This document shows positions 16,792 to 26,676 of a stretch of 64,000 nucleotides of DNA, piece after piece. This DNA comes from Ureibacillus sinduriensis BLB-1 = JCM 15800 (GTDB lineage Bacteria > Bacillota > Bacilli > Bacillales_A > Planococcaceae), in contig NZ_JPVO01000043.1 in the NCBI RefSeq assembly GCF_000772955.1, positions 1 to 64,000 on the forward strand, read 5' to 3'. The notes under the pieces are model-generated. The model was not told the origin of the DNA. It saw only the letters and a list, made by a program, of their open reading frames with translations, and did no database searches. Made by a program: the position numbers and the translations under genes. Position 1 is the first letter of the stretch, and each line of letters begins with the position of its first letter.

Positions 16792-17037
16792 TTCATTTTT
16801 CAAAGTAGTCATAAATTTGTCGCACAATATATGCTCTTTAAAAATATTCCTCTTTTTTGTGGGAATAAACTTGATATTAACTGGAAACTACTTAAAAATC
16901 CTATTTTTTTACAATTTAGAAAATAATTTTAACGAACGTGAATTTAGTATCTTACAATATAGGGAAAATATTGGTATTATGGATTTGCATTCATATTAAT
17001 GGATACATAAATTCTACAACAGGGAGAGAGATCAGCT

Positions 17038-18150
17038 ATGAAAATCGGGATACCGAAGGAAATCAAAAACAATGAAAATCGTGTAGCAATGACGCCTGCT
17101 GGAGTAGTAACATTAACAAGTGCTGGCCATGAGGTATTTATTGAAACAGGTGCTGGGATTGGGTCTTCATTTTCCGATGAGGACTACGTAGCAGCCGGTG
17201 CAACAATTGTTGGCACAGCAAAAGAAGCATGGGCACAAGAAATGGTGATGAAGGTAAAAGAGCCTATCGAAAGTGAATATCAATATTTCCACGAAGGCTT
17301 AGTATTATTTACGTATTTACACTTGGCACCGGAGCTGGAATTGACACAAAGCTTACTGGACAACAAGGTGGTTGGGATTGCATATGAAACGGTACAATTG
17401 CCAAATCGATCTTTACCATTGCTAACTCCTATGAGTGAAGTGGCAGGCAAAATGTCTGTGCAAATTGGCGCTCAATACCTGGAGAAGATGAATGGCGGAA
17501 AAGGAATTTTATTAGGTGGAGTATCCGGAGTGCCACGTGGCAAAGTAACGATTGTCGGTGGTGGAATGGCTGGCACCAACGCAGCTCGAATCGCTGTTGG
17601 CATGGGTGCGGAAGTAACCATTCTGGATTTAAATCCGGAACGTCTTCGTCAGCTTGAAGATATCTTTGGCTCATCTGTACAAACTTTAATATCCAATCCT
17701 TACAATATTGCTGAATCGGTGAAAGATTCCGATCTAGTCATCGGTTCTGTTTTGATTCCAGGCGCAAAAGCACCGAAGCTCGTAACAGAAGAAATGGTGA
17801 AATCGATGCGTCCTGGTTCTGTCATAGTTGATATTGCCATAGACCAAGGTGGGAGCTTCGAGACAACTGATCGTGTTACAACACATGATGATCCGACCTA
17901 TATTAAACACGGAGTGGTGCACTATGCCGTTGCCAATATGCCTGGTGCGGTACCTCGTACAGCTACGATTGCCTTAACGAACAATACGGTTCCTTATGCC
18001 CTGCAAATTGCCAATAAAGGCTTTAAACAGGCTTGCATTGATAATGAAGCGTTGCGAAAAGGCATCAATACATTAGAGGGAAATGTAGTTTATAAAGCAG
18101 TTGCTGAAGACCAAGGGCGCGATTACGTTCCTGTGGACTCCCTTTTATAA
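17038..18150 (+). CDS. ald: Alanine dehydrogenase
   Basis: NAD-dependent oxidative deamination of L-alanine to pyruvate and ammonium, for alanine use and, in B. subtilis, normal sporulation. The 370 residues match the family. The N-terminal [17 protein letters not shown], the catalytic Lys74 (MKVKEP) and His95 (YLHLAPE), and the nucleotide-binding [13 protein letters not shown] near 175 are present. GGGAGAGAG precedes the ATG. It is transcribed alone, diverges from the usp gene and ends at a strong terminator. The 333-base gap to usp holds a cre site but no recognisable AdeR operator. Confidence 0.97.
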   Translation: MKIGIPKEIKNNENRVAMTPAGVVTLTSAGHEVFIETGAGIGSSFSDEDYVAAGATIVGTAKEAWAQEMVMKVKEPIESEYQYFHEGLVLFTYLHLAPELELTQSLLDNKVVGIAYETVQLPNRSLPLLTPMSEVAGKMSVQIGAQYLEKMNGGKGILLGGVSGVPRGKVTIVGGGMAGTNAARIAVGMGAEVTILDLNPERLRQLEDIFGSSVQTLISNPYNIAESVKDSDLVIGSVLIPGAKAPKLVTEEMVKSMRPGSVIVDIAIDQGGSFETTDRVTTHDDPTYIKHGVVHYAVANMPGAVPRTATIALTNNTVPYALQIANKGFKQACIDNEALRKGINTLEGNVVYKAVAEDQGRDYVPVDSLL

Positions 18151-18176
18151 AAAAATCCTGAATAGACTTTTGGAAG

Positions 18177-18214
18177 CTACTTGCTGGAAATTAAACCCGG
18201 CAGGTAGTTTTTTT
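18177..18214 (+). terminator. ald terminator
   Basis: CTACTTGCTGG / CCGGCAGGTAG is followed by seven T. Confidence 0.9.
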
Positions 18215-18413
18215 AATTAACCAGAAGGGTGAACTATCAAAATGATGCTCAATGTTGCCCGAGTATACTTATGGTGTATATCTATCAAGTTTTCTAGTAG
18301 ATCACATTAGTAGTTATCTGAAAATACGAATTATTTAGAAATTACTATTTACTTTTACGCAGAAATGTAATTTAATAGAATTGCTCGTAAAATTAGGAAA
18401 AAGAGGGATTATT

Positions 18414-19568
18414 ATGGACAAGTTACTTCGTAAATCATTCGCATTATGTGCAGTTTTGATGTTGCTTTTACTGGCAGCATGCAGCGGGGAGAATGCAGGA
18501 AGTGAGGGGGCAACTGGGGAACAAAGTGGAACGCTCAATGCGAAAATTGGGGTAGTATCGTACTTGACTGGAGCTGGTGCCGCCTATGGAGAAGCAATAA
18601 CACAGGGCTTGAAATTGGCGCAAAGCGAGATAAATGAACAAGGTGAAGTTAACATTGAATTGGTAATAGAAGATTCCGCAGGTGAAGCGGAGCAAGCTCT
18701 TTCAGCTTCGCAAAAATTAATGAGCGATGATAATATACTTGCGATTATTGGTCCAACATTAAGTACTGAATTTTTTGCGGTTGCACCGGAAGCAGACTTA
18801 AATGGTATCACAATCATGGGAACTTCAACAACAGCCGAGGGGATTCCGGAAATTGGTGACTATGTTTTCAGAAACGCCATTCCAGAAGCACTGGCCATTC
18901 CGACAGCAATGGAAAAAGCGGTTGAAAGAACCGGAGCAAAGAAAGTAGCAATGATTTATGGAAATGATGATGTTTTAACACAATCCGGTTTTGAAACAAT
19001 GAAGAAGACAGCAGAAGATATGGGATTGGAAATTTTAACGATTGAAACTTTCCAAAAAGGACAAAGCGATTATAATGCACAGCTAACAAAGATCAAAAAT
19101 ACAAATCCTGACTTGATTTTAGCTTCGGCTTTGTACAACGAAGGGGCTGTAATAATGGACCAAGCTCGTAAAATGGGCATTGAAGTACCATTTGTTGGAG
19201 GTAATGGTTTCAACTCTCCTCAAGTGATTGAAATTGCTGGGGATGCAGCGAACGGTTTAATCGTAGCTACGCCTTGGTTTGGGGAATCAGAAGAAACGAA
19301 AGTAGTCGATTTCAATAAAAAATATGAAGCAGAGTACGGTGAACTACCGGACCAATTCGCTGCACAGGCTTATGATGCGCTATATATTTATGCGGACGCT
19401 TTAAAAAGAGCGGGAGAAGCTGATCGCGAATTGTTCCATGAAGCTCTCGCTGCAACGGAAGACTTCGAAGGTCTCCTAGGCAATTTCTCCTTTGACGAAA
19501 TAGGAGATGTTGTCATGGACGTAAAAGTTGTGGAGATTAAAGACGGAAAATTCGTAGAATTCGAGTAA
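18414..19568 (+). CDS. livK: Branched-chain amino-acid ABC transporter, lipoprotein binding component
   Basis: Extracytoplasmic receptor of a HAAT-family importer for leucine, isoleucine, valine or related amino acids. The 384 residues begin with a lipoprotein signal whose lipobox LLAAC places the lipidated Cys at 23, followed by an acidic linker and a periplasmic-binding type I fold (IGVVSYLTGAGAAYG... VEDSAG... IIGPTLSTEF). The ATG at 18414 has AAGAGGGA upstream; an 11-codon frame extension would bury the signal peptide. It heads the five-gene liv operon, with 97 bases before livH. Exact substrate cannot be told from sequence. Confidence 0.92.
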   Translation: MDKLLRKSFALCAVLMLLLLAACSGENAGSEGATGEQSGTLNAKIGVVSYLTGAGAAYGEAITQGLKLAQSEINEQGEVNIELVIEDSAGEAEQALSASQKLMSDDNILAIIGPTLSTEFFAVAPEADLNGITIMGTSTTAEGIPEIGDYVFRNAIPEALAIPTAMEKAVERTGAKKVAMIYGNDDVLTQSGFETMKKTAEDMGLEILTIETFQKGQSDYNAQLTKIKNTNPDLILASALYNEGAVIMDQARKMGIEVPFVGGNGFNSPQVIEIAGDAANGLIVATPWFGESEETKVVDFNKKYEAEYGELPDQFAAQAYDALYIYADALKRAGEADRELFHEALAATEDFEGLLGNFSFDEIGDVVMDVKVVEIKDGKFVEFE

Positions 19569-19665
19569 TTCGTCTCGCAAGCGATTGGTGGATGCATGCA
19601 TGTAAATATGAATCTACAAATAGACTAATAGATTTCATCAAAATTGATATTAAAGGATGATTAGC

Positions 19666-20547
19666 GTGCTATTAGAACAATTAATTAATGGAATAACCCT
19701 TGGGAGTATATATGCAATTGTCGCCCTAGGGTTTACCCTTGTCTTTGGTGTTTTAGGGATTATCAATATGGCCCATGGGGAAATTTTTATGGTTGGCGCC
19801 TTTGTAGGTGTAATGACGACAGGGGTACTGGGATGGCCTTTATGGCTTGCATTTGCAGCTTCGATTGTCGTGACTTCAATATTGGGCTATTTGTTGGAGC
19901 GAATGACTCTGCGCCCCTTGAGAGGCAAAAAGGGGGTTTCCCATTTAGCGCCACTAATTAGTACGATTGGTGTTTCCATCTTGCTTGAAAATTTGTCGCA
20001 TCATATTTTTGGGGCCGGAAATAAACCGTTCCGAACAGAATTTGCAGAAATTAGTATTGAAATTGGTCAGGTGACAGTCTATATCGTGCAAATTGTTATT
20101 TTCGCAATCTCCATCATATTAATGATAGGTTTATCAATTTGGCTATCAAAAACTAAAGCTGGGAAGGCCTTGCGTGCGACTGCAGAAAATTTGGAGACGG
20201 CTAGCATACTCGGGGTAGATACAAAAAAAATCATTACCTTAACTGTCATTATTGCTTCTGCGATGGGAGGCATCGCGGGAATTTTAGTCGGAATGGCGTT
20301 CAACTCGGTTAGTCCACAAATGGGATTGGCGATCGGTCTAAAAGGCCTTGCAATCATTATTTTGGGTGGAATGGGAAATGTCAAAGGTGCGATGGTTGGT
20401 GGATTGCTGCTTGGTCTTTCCGAAACGTTCCTCGTTGCTTATGGGGATTCGGGCTATCGTGACGCCATTGCATTCATAATGATTATTTTAATACTACTAT
20501 TAAGGCCTCAAGGAATCTTTGGTTCAAAGATGGCAGAAGGCAGGTGA
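19666..20547 (+). CDS. livH: Branched-chain amino-acid ABC transporter permease LivH
   Basis: First membrane subunit of the liv importer. The 293 residues are strongly hydrophobic with about eight predicted membrane segments. The family signature GITLGSIYAIVALGFTLVFG is at the N terminus, and the GLKGLAIIILGGMGNVKGAM region that contacts the ATPase is near 225-245. The GTG at 19666 is seven bases after AAGGATG and preferred over an ATG at 19657 that overlaps that ribosome site. The stop is four bases before livM. Confidence 0.93.
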   Translation: MLLEQLINGITLGSIYAIVALGFTLVFGVLGIINMAHGEIFMVGAFVGVMTTGVLGWPLWLAFAASIVVTSILGYLLERMTLRPLRGKKGVSHLAPLISTIGVSILLENLSHHIFGAGNKPFRTEFAEISIEIGQVTVYIVQIVIFAISIILMIGLSIWLSKTKAGKALRATAENLETASILGVDTKKIITLTVIIASAMGGIAGILVGMAFNSVSPQMGLAIGLKGLAIIILGGMGNVKGAMVGGLLLGLSETFLVAYGDSGYRDAIAFIMIILILLLRPQGIFGSKMAEGR

Positions 20548-20551
20548 GGGC

Positions 20552-21502
20552 ATGTTAGATTTCATTAATCCGTATTACTTACAAATTGGTTCATTTATCT
20601 TAATCAATATTTTATTGGCTGTCAGTGTTTATGTTCCTTTGTCATCTGGACAATTATCCTTGGGAAGTGCAGGGTTTATGGGGATTGGAGCATACACATC
20701 GGCTCTACTAACCATCAATTTTGATTTGCCTATTTTTCTCGGTGTGCTGGCCGGTGCATGTTTGGCGGGTATTTTAGGAATTATTGTCGGTCTACCCTCT
20801 CTAAGATTAACCGGTGTTTATTTAGCAATTGCAACTCTGGGGTTGGGAGAAGTAATCCGTGTGATTTTTGTAAACTGGGAGTCACTGACAAGAGGTTCGA
20901 TCGGTTTGACAGGAGTTCCACAAATCGGGAGAGAACTACTGAATCTAGTTAGGGGATTTGGATTTGAACCTTCCATGATTGGCTTGAAAAATAACCAGTT
21001 TGTTTTTTTATTGGTGTTCATATTGTTATTCCTTATTGTTCTCGCAACGATATGGTTTGTTGTAAGACAACAGAACTCAAGAGTCGGAAGGTCGTTTTCA
21101 TCCATACAAATGGATGAAAAAGCGGCGGAATCCATGGGAATCAATATTATGTACTTCAAAGTGTTATCATTTGCGCAAGGTGCATTTTTAGCAGGACTTG
21201 CAGGTGCTTTGTTTGCGCATGTAATGGGTTATATATCTCCTTCCGATTTTTCATATCACCGGGCTGTTGAAATCTTGATCTTTACTGTCTTCGGCGGCAG
21301 CGAGGTCATTATCGGATCGGTATTTGGCGCTATATTCTTAACGCTGATGCCTGAATTATTACGTTTTGTAAGTGAATATCGATATATTATATACGGTATC
21401 ATGCTCGTTATCTTAATGGCTGTACGTCCTCAAGGAATCTTGGACATCCATTTATTGGGAAGATTTAAAGGAATAAAACGTTCAAAAGGGGGCATGCGAT
21501 AA
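20552..21502 (+). CDS. livM: Branched-chain amino-acid ABC transporter permease LivM
   Basis: Second membrane subunit of the liv importer. The 316 residues have eight or more hydrophobic segments and the LivM hallmarks SLRLTGVYLAIATLGLGEVIR (in part), TRGSIGLTGVP and the ATPase-contact region FTVFGGSEVIIGSVFGA. AGGTGAGG lies just before the ATG and inside the livH stop region. The last base of the stop codon is the first base of the livG start (TAATG), indicating coupled translation. Confidence 0.94.
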   Translation: MLDFINPYYLQIGSFILINILLAVSVYVPLSSGQLSLGSAGFMGIGAYTSALLTINFDLPIFLGVLAGACLAGILGIIVGLPSLRLTGVYLAIATLGLGEVIRVIFVNWESLTRGSIGLTGVPQIGRELLNLVRGFGFEPSMIGLKNNQFVFLLVFILLFLIVLATIWFVVRQQNSRVGRSFSSIQMDEKAAESMGINIMYFKVLSFAQGAFLAGLAGALFAHVMGYISPSDFSYHRAVEILIFTVFGGSEVIIGSVFGAIFLTLMPELLRFVSEYRYIIYGIMLVILMAVRPQGILDIHLLGRFKGIKRSKGGMR

Positions 21503-22275
21503 TGGTGCTTGACATAAAAAATGTCTCAAAAAACTTTGGCGGCATTCATGCCCTGAAAAATGTTTCTTTCTCTATCAAACAAGGAGAAATTTACGGGTTA
21601 ATAGGCCCAAATGGTGCAGGAAAAACAACCATGTTTAATTTAATCACAAATATTTTTGAGCCATCTTCCGGGGACATCATTTTCGACAGCCAAACCATTA
21701 CCGGCCTTAAGTCTCATAAAATAACAGAGAAGGGGATTTGCCGGACATACCAGAACATTCGCCTATTTTCACAAATGACAGCCCTTAAAAACGTAATGGT
21801 TGGTGGACATAGCCGGAGTTCTTCAGGTGTATTTAGCAGTGTGTTTCGAACAAAAAAACAAAGAGAAGAAGAAATACAGCTCAATCAGAAAGCTGAAGAC
21901 TTGTTGGAACTGGTGGGTCTCCTTGAACATAAAGATACACTTGCGGAAAATTTGGCTTATGGCCAACAAAGAAGATTGGAAATTGCACGTGCAATGGCAA
22001 GCAATCCAAAGCTTTTACTATTGGATGAACCTGCGGCAGGCATGAATGAAAAAGAGACTGATAGTTTGTATGATTTGATTAAAATGATTCAATCAAAAGG
22101 AATCACCGTGTTAATTATTGAACATGATATGCCGCTGGTCATGAAACTTTGTGATCGTATTACGGTACTGAATTTTGGTGAAAAGCTCGCTGAAGGAACG
22201 CCAACTGAAATACAAAACAACGAAGCAGTTATCGAAGCCTACCTCGGAAAAGAGGAGGAATACGAAAGTGCTTAA
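21502..22275 (+). CDS. livG: Branched-chain amino-acid ABC transporter ATPase LivG
   Basis: One of two ATPases that power the liv importer at the inner membrane face. The 257 residues have Walker A GPNGAGKTT (about 37-45), the LivG-type signature LAYGQQRRLEIARA in place of LSGGQ, Walker B LLLLDEPAAGMN and the switch His in IIEHDM. It overlaps the livM stop by one base and the livF start by eight. Confidence 0.95.
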   Translation: MVLDIKNVSKNFGGIHALKNVSFSIKQGEIYGLIGPNGAGKTTMFNLITNIFEPSSGDIIFDSQTITGLKSHKITEKGICRTYQNIRLFSQMTALKNVMVGGHSRSSSGVFSSVFRTKKQREEEIQLNQKAEDLLELVGLLEHKDTLAENLAYGQQRRLEIARAMASNPKLLLLDEPAAGMNEKETDSLYDLIKMIQSKGITVLIIEHDMPLVMKLCDRITVLNFGEKLAEGTPTEIQNNEAVIEAYLGKEEEYESA

Positions 22276-22999
22276 CTTATCAAATGTTGAAACGTATTAC
22301 GGTCAAATCCAAGCATTAAAAGGCATCAATTTGGAGGTTCAAGAAGGTAAAATCATTACTTTACTTGGTGCAAACGGAGCCGGAAAATCGACGACAATGA
22401 AAACAATCGCAGGATTACTAAAACCTAAAAACGGCAGCGTCGAGTTTTTGGGCGAGAATGTAACAGGATTACGTCCTGATCAATTATTAAGAAAAGGAAT
22501 TGCCCTAGTTCCTGAAGGACGTGCCATTTTATCGAGCATGACGGTATTGGAAAACTTGGAGATGGGAGCATATCATCGAAAAGATCATGCCGTGAAAGCG
22601 GATATTGAAAATGTTATGCAACGTTTCCCGATTTTGCATGAAAGGCAAACCCAAATGGCGGGAACATTGTCGGGAGGGCAGCAACAAATGTTGGCAATCG
22701 CCCGTGCATTATTATCGAAACCGAAGCTCCTATTACTGGATGAGCCTTCAATGGGTCTTGCGCCATTAATTGTTGCGGAAATTTTCAAGATCATTAAGGA
22801 GATTAAAGATGCAGGTACAACAGTGCTTCTTGTTGAGCAAAACGCAAAACAAGCGTTAAAAATCGCAGACTACGGTTATGTAATGGAGACGGGAAATATC
22901 ATTATTGATGGAAAAGCATCAGATTTAATAGTGGATCCTAGGATTGTTGAAGCGTATTTAGGTAGAAAATCGACTAGTGAACAAGCGCTGGTGAAATAA
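22268..22999 (+). CDS. livF: Branched-chain amino-acid ABC transporter ATPase LivF
   Basis: Second ATPase of the liv importer, pairing with LivG. The 243 residues include Walker A GANGAGKST, the signature LSGGQQQMLAIARAL, Walker B LLLLDEPSMGL and the switch His region replaced by LVEQN as in other LivF proteins. The start is a GTG at 22268 inside the end of livG, eight bases after AGAGGAGG; the longer frame upstream runs inside livG and lacks a ribosome site. Confidence 0.95.
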   Translation: MLNLSNVETYYGQIQALKGINLEVQEGKIITLLGANGAGKSTTMKTIAGLLKPKNGSVEFLGENVTGLRPDQLLRKGIALVPEGRAILSSMTVLENLEMGAYHRKDHAVKADIENVMQRFPILHERQTQMAGTLSGGQQQMLAIARALLSKPKLLLLDEPSMGLAPLIVAEIFKIIKEIKDAGTTVLLVEQNAKQALKIADYGYVMETGNIIIDGKASDLIVDPRIVEAYLGRKSTSEQALVK

Positions 23000-23004
23000 G
23001 ATTA

Positions 23005-23040
23005 AAAAAGGTGGTGCGAAGGAAGTCTTTGCACCACCTC
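23005..23040. terminator. Terminator between livF and the convergent M24 peptidase gene
   Basis: GGTGGTGC / GCACCACC has a T-run only on the minus strand, so it best serves the convergent peptidase gene; in the livF direction there is no T-tract because a repeat element begins. Confidence 0.7.
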
Positions 23041-23042
23041 AT

Positions 23043-23163
23043 ATTGTTGAGAAACCCTTTCCTTGCGTTGGTTGTCTCATTCGTCCTCTTGTGATCGTTT
23101 TATTCTACTCCGGTCTTCACTCGACTGCCCGCCTTGTCTGCCAAGCGTTTTCAAGACTGTCTG
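23043..23163. repeat. Dispersed ~125-base repeat, copy B
   Basis: This closely matches 14219-14343 throughout, with the right end (ending CAAGACTGTCTGG) best conserved and the left terminal repeat degraded (TTGTTGAGAAACCC). Like copy A it lies beside a terminator stem-loop. Confidence 0.8.
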
Positions 23164-23190
23164 GGCTAGCCTTCATTTTTGCCGTTAATA

Positions 23191-24279
23191 TTAAAGAATG
23201 ATTAGATCTTTTGTGAACTTCGTCAAAACTTCCACACCATTTTCTGTAACAACCACATCATCTTCAATCCGGACACCAGTTATATCCGATTTATAAACAC
23301 CTGGCTCAATTGTGAAGACCATTCCTGTTTTAAGCTCCAATTCGTTCGTTCCAGTGACAGAAGGGAACTCATGCACCGAAATCCCAAGTCCATGACCTAG
23401 ACGATGAGTAAAGTATTCCCCGTAACCGGCATCAGTTATGGTTTCACGTGCAATCTTGTCCAATTCCATTGCACGAATCCCCGGTTTAACGGCTGCAATT
23501 GCATTTTCATTTGCCTTTCGTACGGTATTGTATATTTCCTTCTGTGCTTCAGTTGGTTCCCCATAGGCAACTGTACGTGTAATATCCGAACAATAGCCCT
23601 CGTAAATAACGCCTAAATCAAATAAAATCATATCCCCCTTCTGGATTTGGCGATCGCCAGGTGTACCATGCGGAGAAGCTGTTTTTGGACCGGAAAGCAC
23701 CATCGTTTCAAAGGACATTTTACAGCCCTTTGCTTGAACAGCTGTTTCAATTGCGGCCAAGATTTCAATTTCCGTTTTGCCCTCCGCAATTTCCTTGCAA
23801 CCTACTTCAATTGCATAATCGGCAAGTTGAGCGGCTTTTCTCAGCTTTTCAATTTCAACTTCGTCTTTAATCACACGCATTTCGTTCAATTTATCATCAA
23901 GTCGTACAAAGTTGGCTTGTGGATAAATTTCTTGTAAGCTCTCCAAACGTTCAACCGTTAGATGGGACTTTTCGATTGCTAGATTGGAAAGTGTAATGCC
24001 TCGTGACTGCGTTGCTTGCGCAACTAGATTCCATGGATTATCCGTATCCAAATGGCCAACGATTTCTTGGCTCCATCCAGAATTGGCCGCATCCGGTACT
24101 TCCATTTTTGGGCAAATCAAGAAAGGCTCCGCCTCCTGGAACACCATCACCCCCAATAAACGTTCATGTGGATTGCTTTTGAAATTGGTGAAATAAAAAA
24201 CATTATCTGGCGTTGTAATAAAAGCTGCATCATATTGATTTTCTTTTAAATAAGCTTGTAATTGCTGTATTTTGCTCAT
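23191..24279 (-). CDS. M24-family metallopeptidase (Xaa-Pro aminopeptidase/dipeptidase)
   Basis: Cytosolic dinuclear-metal peptidase expected to remove an N-terminal residue before proline or cleave Xaa-Pro dipeptides. The 362 residues comprise an N-terminal creatinase-like domain (about 1-130) and the pita-bread catalytic domain. All metal ligands are visible: Asp in LFDLGVIYEGY, Asp in CSDITRTV, His in HRLGHGLGISVHE, Glu in FTIEPGVY and Glu in RIEDDVVV. The ATG at 24279 follows AGGAGG; a longer frame upstream lacks a ribosome site. Whether it is an aminopeptidase P (YqhT-like) or a prolidase cannot be decided. Confidence 0.9.
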   Translation of the reverse strand: MSKIQQLQAYLKENQYDAAFITTPDNVFYFTNFKSNPHERLLGVMVFQEAEPFLICPKMEVPDAANSGWSQEIVGHLDTDNPWNLVAQATQSRGITLSNLAIEKSHLTVERLESLQEIYPQANFVRLDDKLNEMRVIKDEVEIEKLRKAAQLADYAIEVGCKEIAEGKTEIEILAAIETAVQAKGCKMSFETMVLSGPKTASPHGTPGDRQIQKGDMILFDLGVIYEGYCSDITRTVAYGEPTEAQKEIYNTVRKANENAIAAVKPGIRAMELDKIARETITDAGYGEYFTHRLGHGLGISVHEFPSVTGTNELELKTGMVFTIEPGVYKSDITGVRIEDDVVVTENGVEVLTKFTKDLIIL

Positions 24280-24491
24280 AAAAATCCTCCTAGCGGTTTC
24301 ATCAAAAAATTGCACGGGTATTGTTATAAACTGTATAATTTTACCGTGCAGCATAAAAGCATGATTCGTTGAAGTTCTCAACTTTTGGAAACACTTACTT
24401 TATTCAGCTGTCTATAGTATAGCAAAAGAAGGAAAAAAACGATTAAAAAAAGAATTAGATTATTTGATCATAATTCACAGGAGGACAGACA

Positions 24492-25169
24492 ATGCAAATT
24501 TCATATCATGGACATTCGGTTGTAAAGATTAAAACAAACGACAAAACAATATTGATTGACCCTTTCATTAGCGGGAATGGACTGACAGATTTGAAAGTGG
24601 AAGAAGAAAAACCTGATGTTATTCTTTTGACTCATGGACATAACGACCATGTAGGGGATACTGTGGAATTGGCGAAAGCAAATAATTCCCTCGTGGTTGC
24701 ACCAAACGAATTGGCGGTTTATCTCGGTAAGCAAGGCTTAAATGTACATGCTATGGGAATCGGTGGGGCATATGAATTTCCGTTTGGAAAAGTAAAATAT
24801 ACCTTAGCATTTCATGGCTCCGTCTATGAAACGGAAAACGAAGTGATTAATACAGGCAATCCGGGGGGCATATTATTCTATGCAGAAGGGCTTACAATTT
24901 ACCATGCTGGTGATACAGCCCTATTCGGGGATATGAAACTGATTGGAGACAGAAATGCAATTGATGTTGCCTTCCTACCAATTGGCGATAACTTTACAAT
25001 GGGACCGGAAGATGCTGCTTATGCAGTGGAATTGCTTAAACCGAAGACAGTTGTTCCCATCCACTACGATACTTTCCCGGTAATCAAACAAGATCCATCA
25101 GTCTTTGCCGAACTTGTTAAGGACAGTAAGGTACAGATTGTAAAACCTGGTGAAAATGTGGAACTATAG
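24492..25169 (+). CDS. ytkL: Metal-dependent hydrolase, UPF0173 (YtkL)
   Basis: Metallo-beta-lactamase-fold hydrolase of unknown substrate. The 225 residues fit the UPF0173 family: start [13 protein letters not shown], the metal motif [11 protein letters not shown] (H-x-H-x-D-H), [11 protein letters not shown] and the C-terminal [17 protein letters not shown] ribosome site precedes the ATG. B. subtilis ytkL also lies upstream of ytoI. It is transcribed alone and has a terminator. Confidence 0.92.
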   Translation: MQISYHGHSVVKIKTNDKTILIDPFISGNGLTDLKVEEEKPDVILLTHGHNDHVGDTVELAKANNSLVVAPNELAVYLGKQGLNVHAMGIGGAYEFPFGKVKYTLAFHGSVYETENEVINTGNPGGILFYAEGLTIYHAGDTALFGDMKLIGDRNAIDVAFLPIGDNFTMGPEDAAYAVELLKPKTVVPIHYDTFPVIKQDPSVFAELVKDSKVQIVKPGENVEL

Positions 25170-25179
25170 TTGAATAAAA

Positions 25180-25251
25180 GAAAGTAGCAAAGGGAGCAAA
25201 GTATGATAAACATCCTTCGTGACCCTGTATTTTACGCTACTTTCTTTTTTT
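25180..25251 (+). terminator. ytkL terminator
   Basis: GAAAGTAGC pairs with GCTACTTTC across a long loop and is followed by seven T. Confidence 0.7.
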
Positions 25252-25313
25252 ATACATATATCAAATATGGTACACTAATATCAGGAAAGATAGATGGGAA
25301 TAGGTGATCAAGT

Positions 25314-26621
25314 GTGTCAACAAAACATGAGAAAATTTTACAGTATATAGAATCACTGCCTGTGGGCGATAAAATTTCAGTTCGGCAAATCGCTAAGGAA
25401 ATGCAAGTGAGTGAAGGAACGGCATACAGAGCGATAAAAGAAGCTGAAAACCGCCGTTTAGTAAGTTCCATTGAACGTGTTGGAACCATCCGAATAGAGA
25501 AAAAGAAAAAAGAAAATATTGAGCGACTAACTTATGCCGAAATAGTCAATATTGTCGACGGACAAGTATTGGGTGGAAAAGACGGGTTGCACAAAACGCT
25601 AGGCAAGTTCGTCATCGGAGCGATGCAATTAGATGACATGATGCGCTATACCGATGCTGGAAGTTTACTCATTGTAGGAAACCGTTTCAAGGCTCATCAA
25701 AATGCATTAAAAGCAGGGGCGGCCGTGTTGATTACCGGTGGATTTGATACAACCGAGGACAATAAACTACTGGCTGATGAATTGGAATTGCCAGTGATAT
25801 CTACAAGTTATGATACATTTACCGTGGCTACAATGATTAACCGAGCAATATATGACCAGCTCATTAAAAAGGATATATTGTTGATTGAAGATATCTATGT
25901 ACCAATTGAGGAAACGTATTCATTAAAAACAACGGATACAATCGCAGACTTCCATAAGCTCAACTTGCAGACCACACATGGAGCTTACCCTATAGTGACC
26001 GCGACCAATAAGCTAATCGGAATGATTTCGGTAAAAGATGTTATTGGAAGGGAAGAAAGTGAAACGGTTGATAAAGTGATGACTAAAAATCCGATTTCAG
26101 GCTCCATGAAAACAAGTGTGGCCTCTGCCGGGCACCGGATGATTTGGGAAGGAATCGATTTATTGCCGATTGTCAATGATGATGGAATACTGCAAGGAGT
26201 CATTAGTCGGCAAGATGTACTAAAAGCGTTGCAGCATGCCCAACGCCAGCCGCAGCATGGCGAGACAATAGACGACTTGGTAAAAGCGGAAATGAAAGTT
26301 ATGGGAGAAGAGGATGTTGTAGTCGAGTTTACAGTAACCCCGCAAATGACCAACCAGTATGGCGCTATCTCATATGGGGCATTTACTACCTTGCTTTCGG
26401 AAGTGGGTTCCTTTGCATTAAAACGGAGAAAACGGGGAGACGCCGTTGCAGAAAATATGACGATATACTTTATTAAACCCGTTCAAATGGAAAGTGTATT
26501 AACAGTTGTTCCACATATCTTGGATATGAGCCGCAAATTCGTGAAAATGGATTTTGATATTTTTAACGAGACAGTACTTGTCGGTAAAGCAATGATGATG
26601 TTCCAATTATTGGAACGCTGA
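25314..26621 (+). CDS. ytoI: HTH-DRTGG-CBS-hotdog domain protein (YtoI)
   Basis: Likely a ligand-sensing regulator of unknown target. The 435 residues read as a GntR-like winged helix (1-60, with ISVRQIAKEMQVSEGTAYRAIKEAE), a DRTGG domain (about 75-185), a CBS pair (about 195-310, with YPIVTATNKLIGMIS and LPIVNDDGILQGVISRQD) and a C-terminal hotdog thioesterase-like domain (about 325-435, with NQYGAISYGAFTTLLSEVG). The CBS pair probably binds adenine nucleotides. The GTG start at 25314 follows AGGTGATCA. B. subtilis YtoI has the same four-part layout. Confidence 0.88.
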   Translation: MSTKHEKILQYIESLPVGDKISVRQIAKEMQVSEGTAYRAIKEAENRRLVSSIERVGTIRIEKKKKENIERLTYAEIVNIVDGQVLGGKDGLHKTLGKFVIGAMQLDDMMRYTDAGSLLIVGNRFKAHQNALKAGAAVLITGGFDTTEDNKLLADELELPVISTSYDTFTVATMINRAIYDQLIKKDILLIEDIYVPIEETYSLKTTDTIADFHKLNLQTTHGAYPIVTATNKLIGMISVKDVIGREESETVDKVMTKNPISGSMKTSVASAGHRMIWEGIDLLPIVNDDGILQGVISRQDVLKALQHAQRQPQHGETIDDLVKAEMKVMGEEDVVVEFTVTPQMTNQYGAISYGAFTTLLSEVGSFALKRRKRGDAVAENMTIYFIKPVQMESVLTVVPHILDMSRKFVKMDFDIFNETVLVGKAMMMFQLLER

Positions 26622-26628
26622 ATAAAAC

Positions 26629-26666
26629 AAAAAGCAATATACAAAAAATGCTTGTATATTGCTTAG
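26629..26666 (-). terminator. ytpI terminator
   Basis: Read on the minus strand, AAGCAATATACAA / TTGTATATTGCTT is followed by TTTTGTTTT. It lies between the convergent ytoI and ytpI. Confidence 0.8.
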
Positions 26667-26676
26667 GCTATTGGAC

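Noticed and set aside
14219-23163. The dispersed repeats as a CRISPR array
   Set aside because: Only two copies occur, nearly 9 kb apart, with no regular spacers or cas genes.
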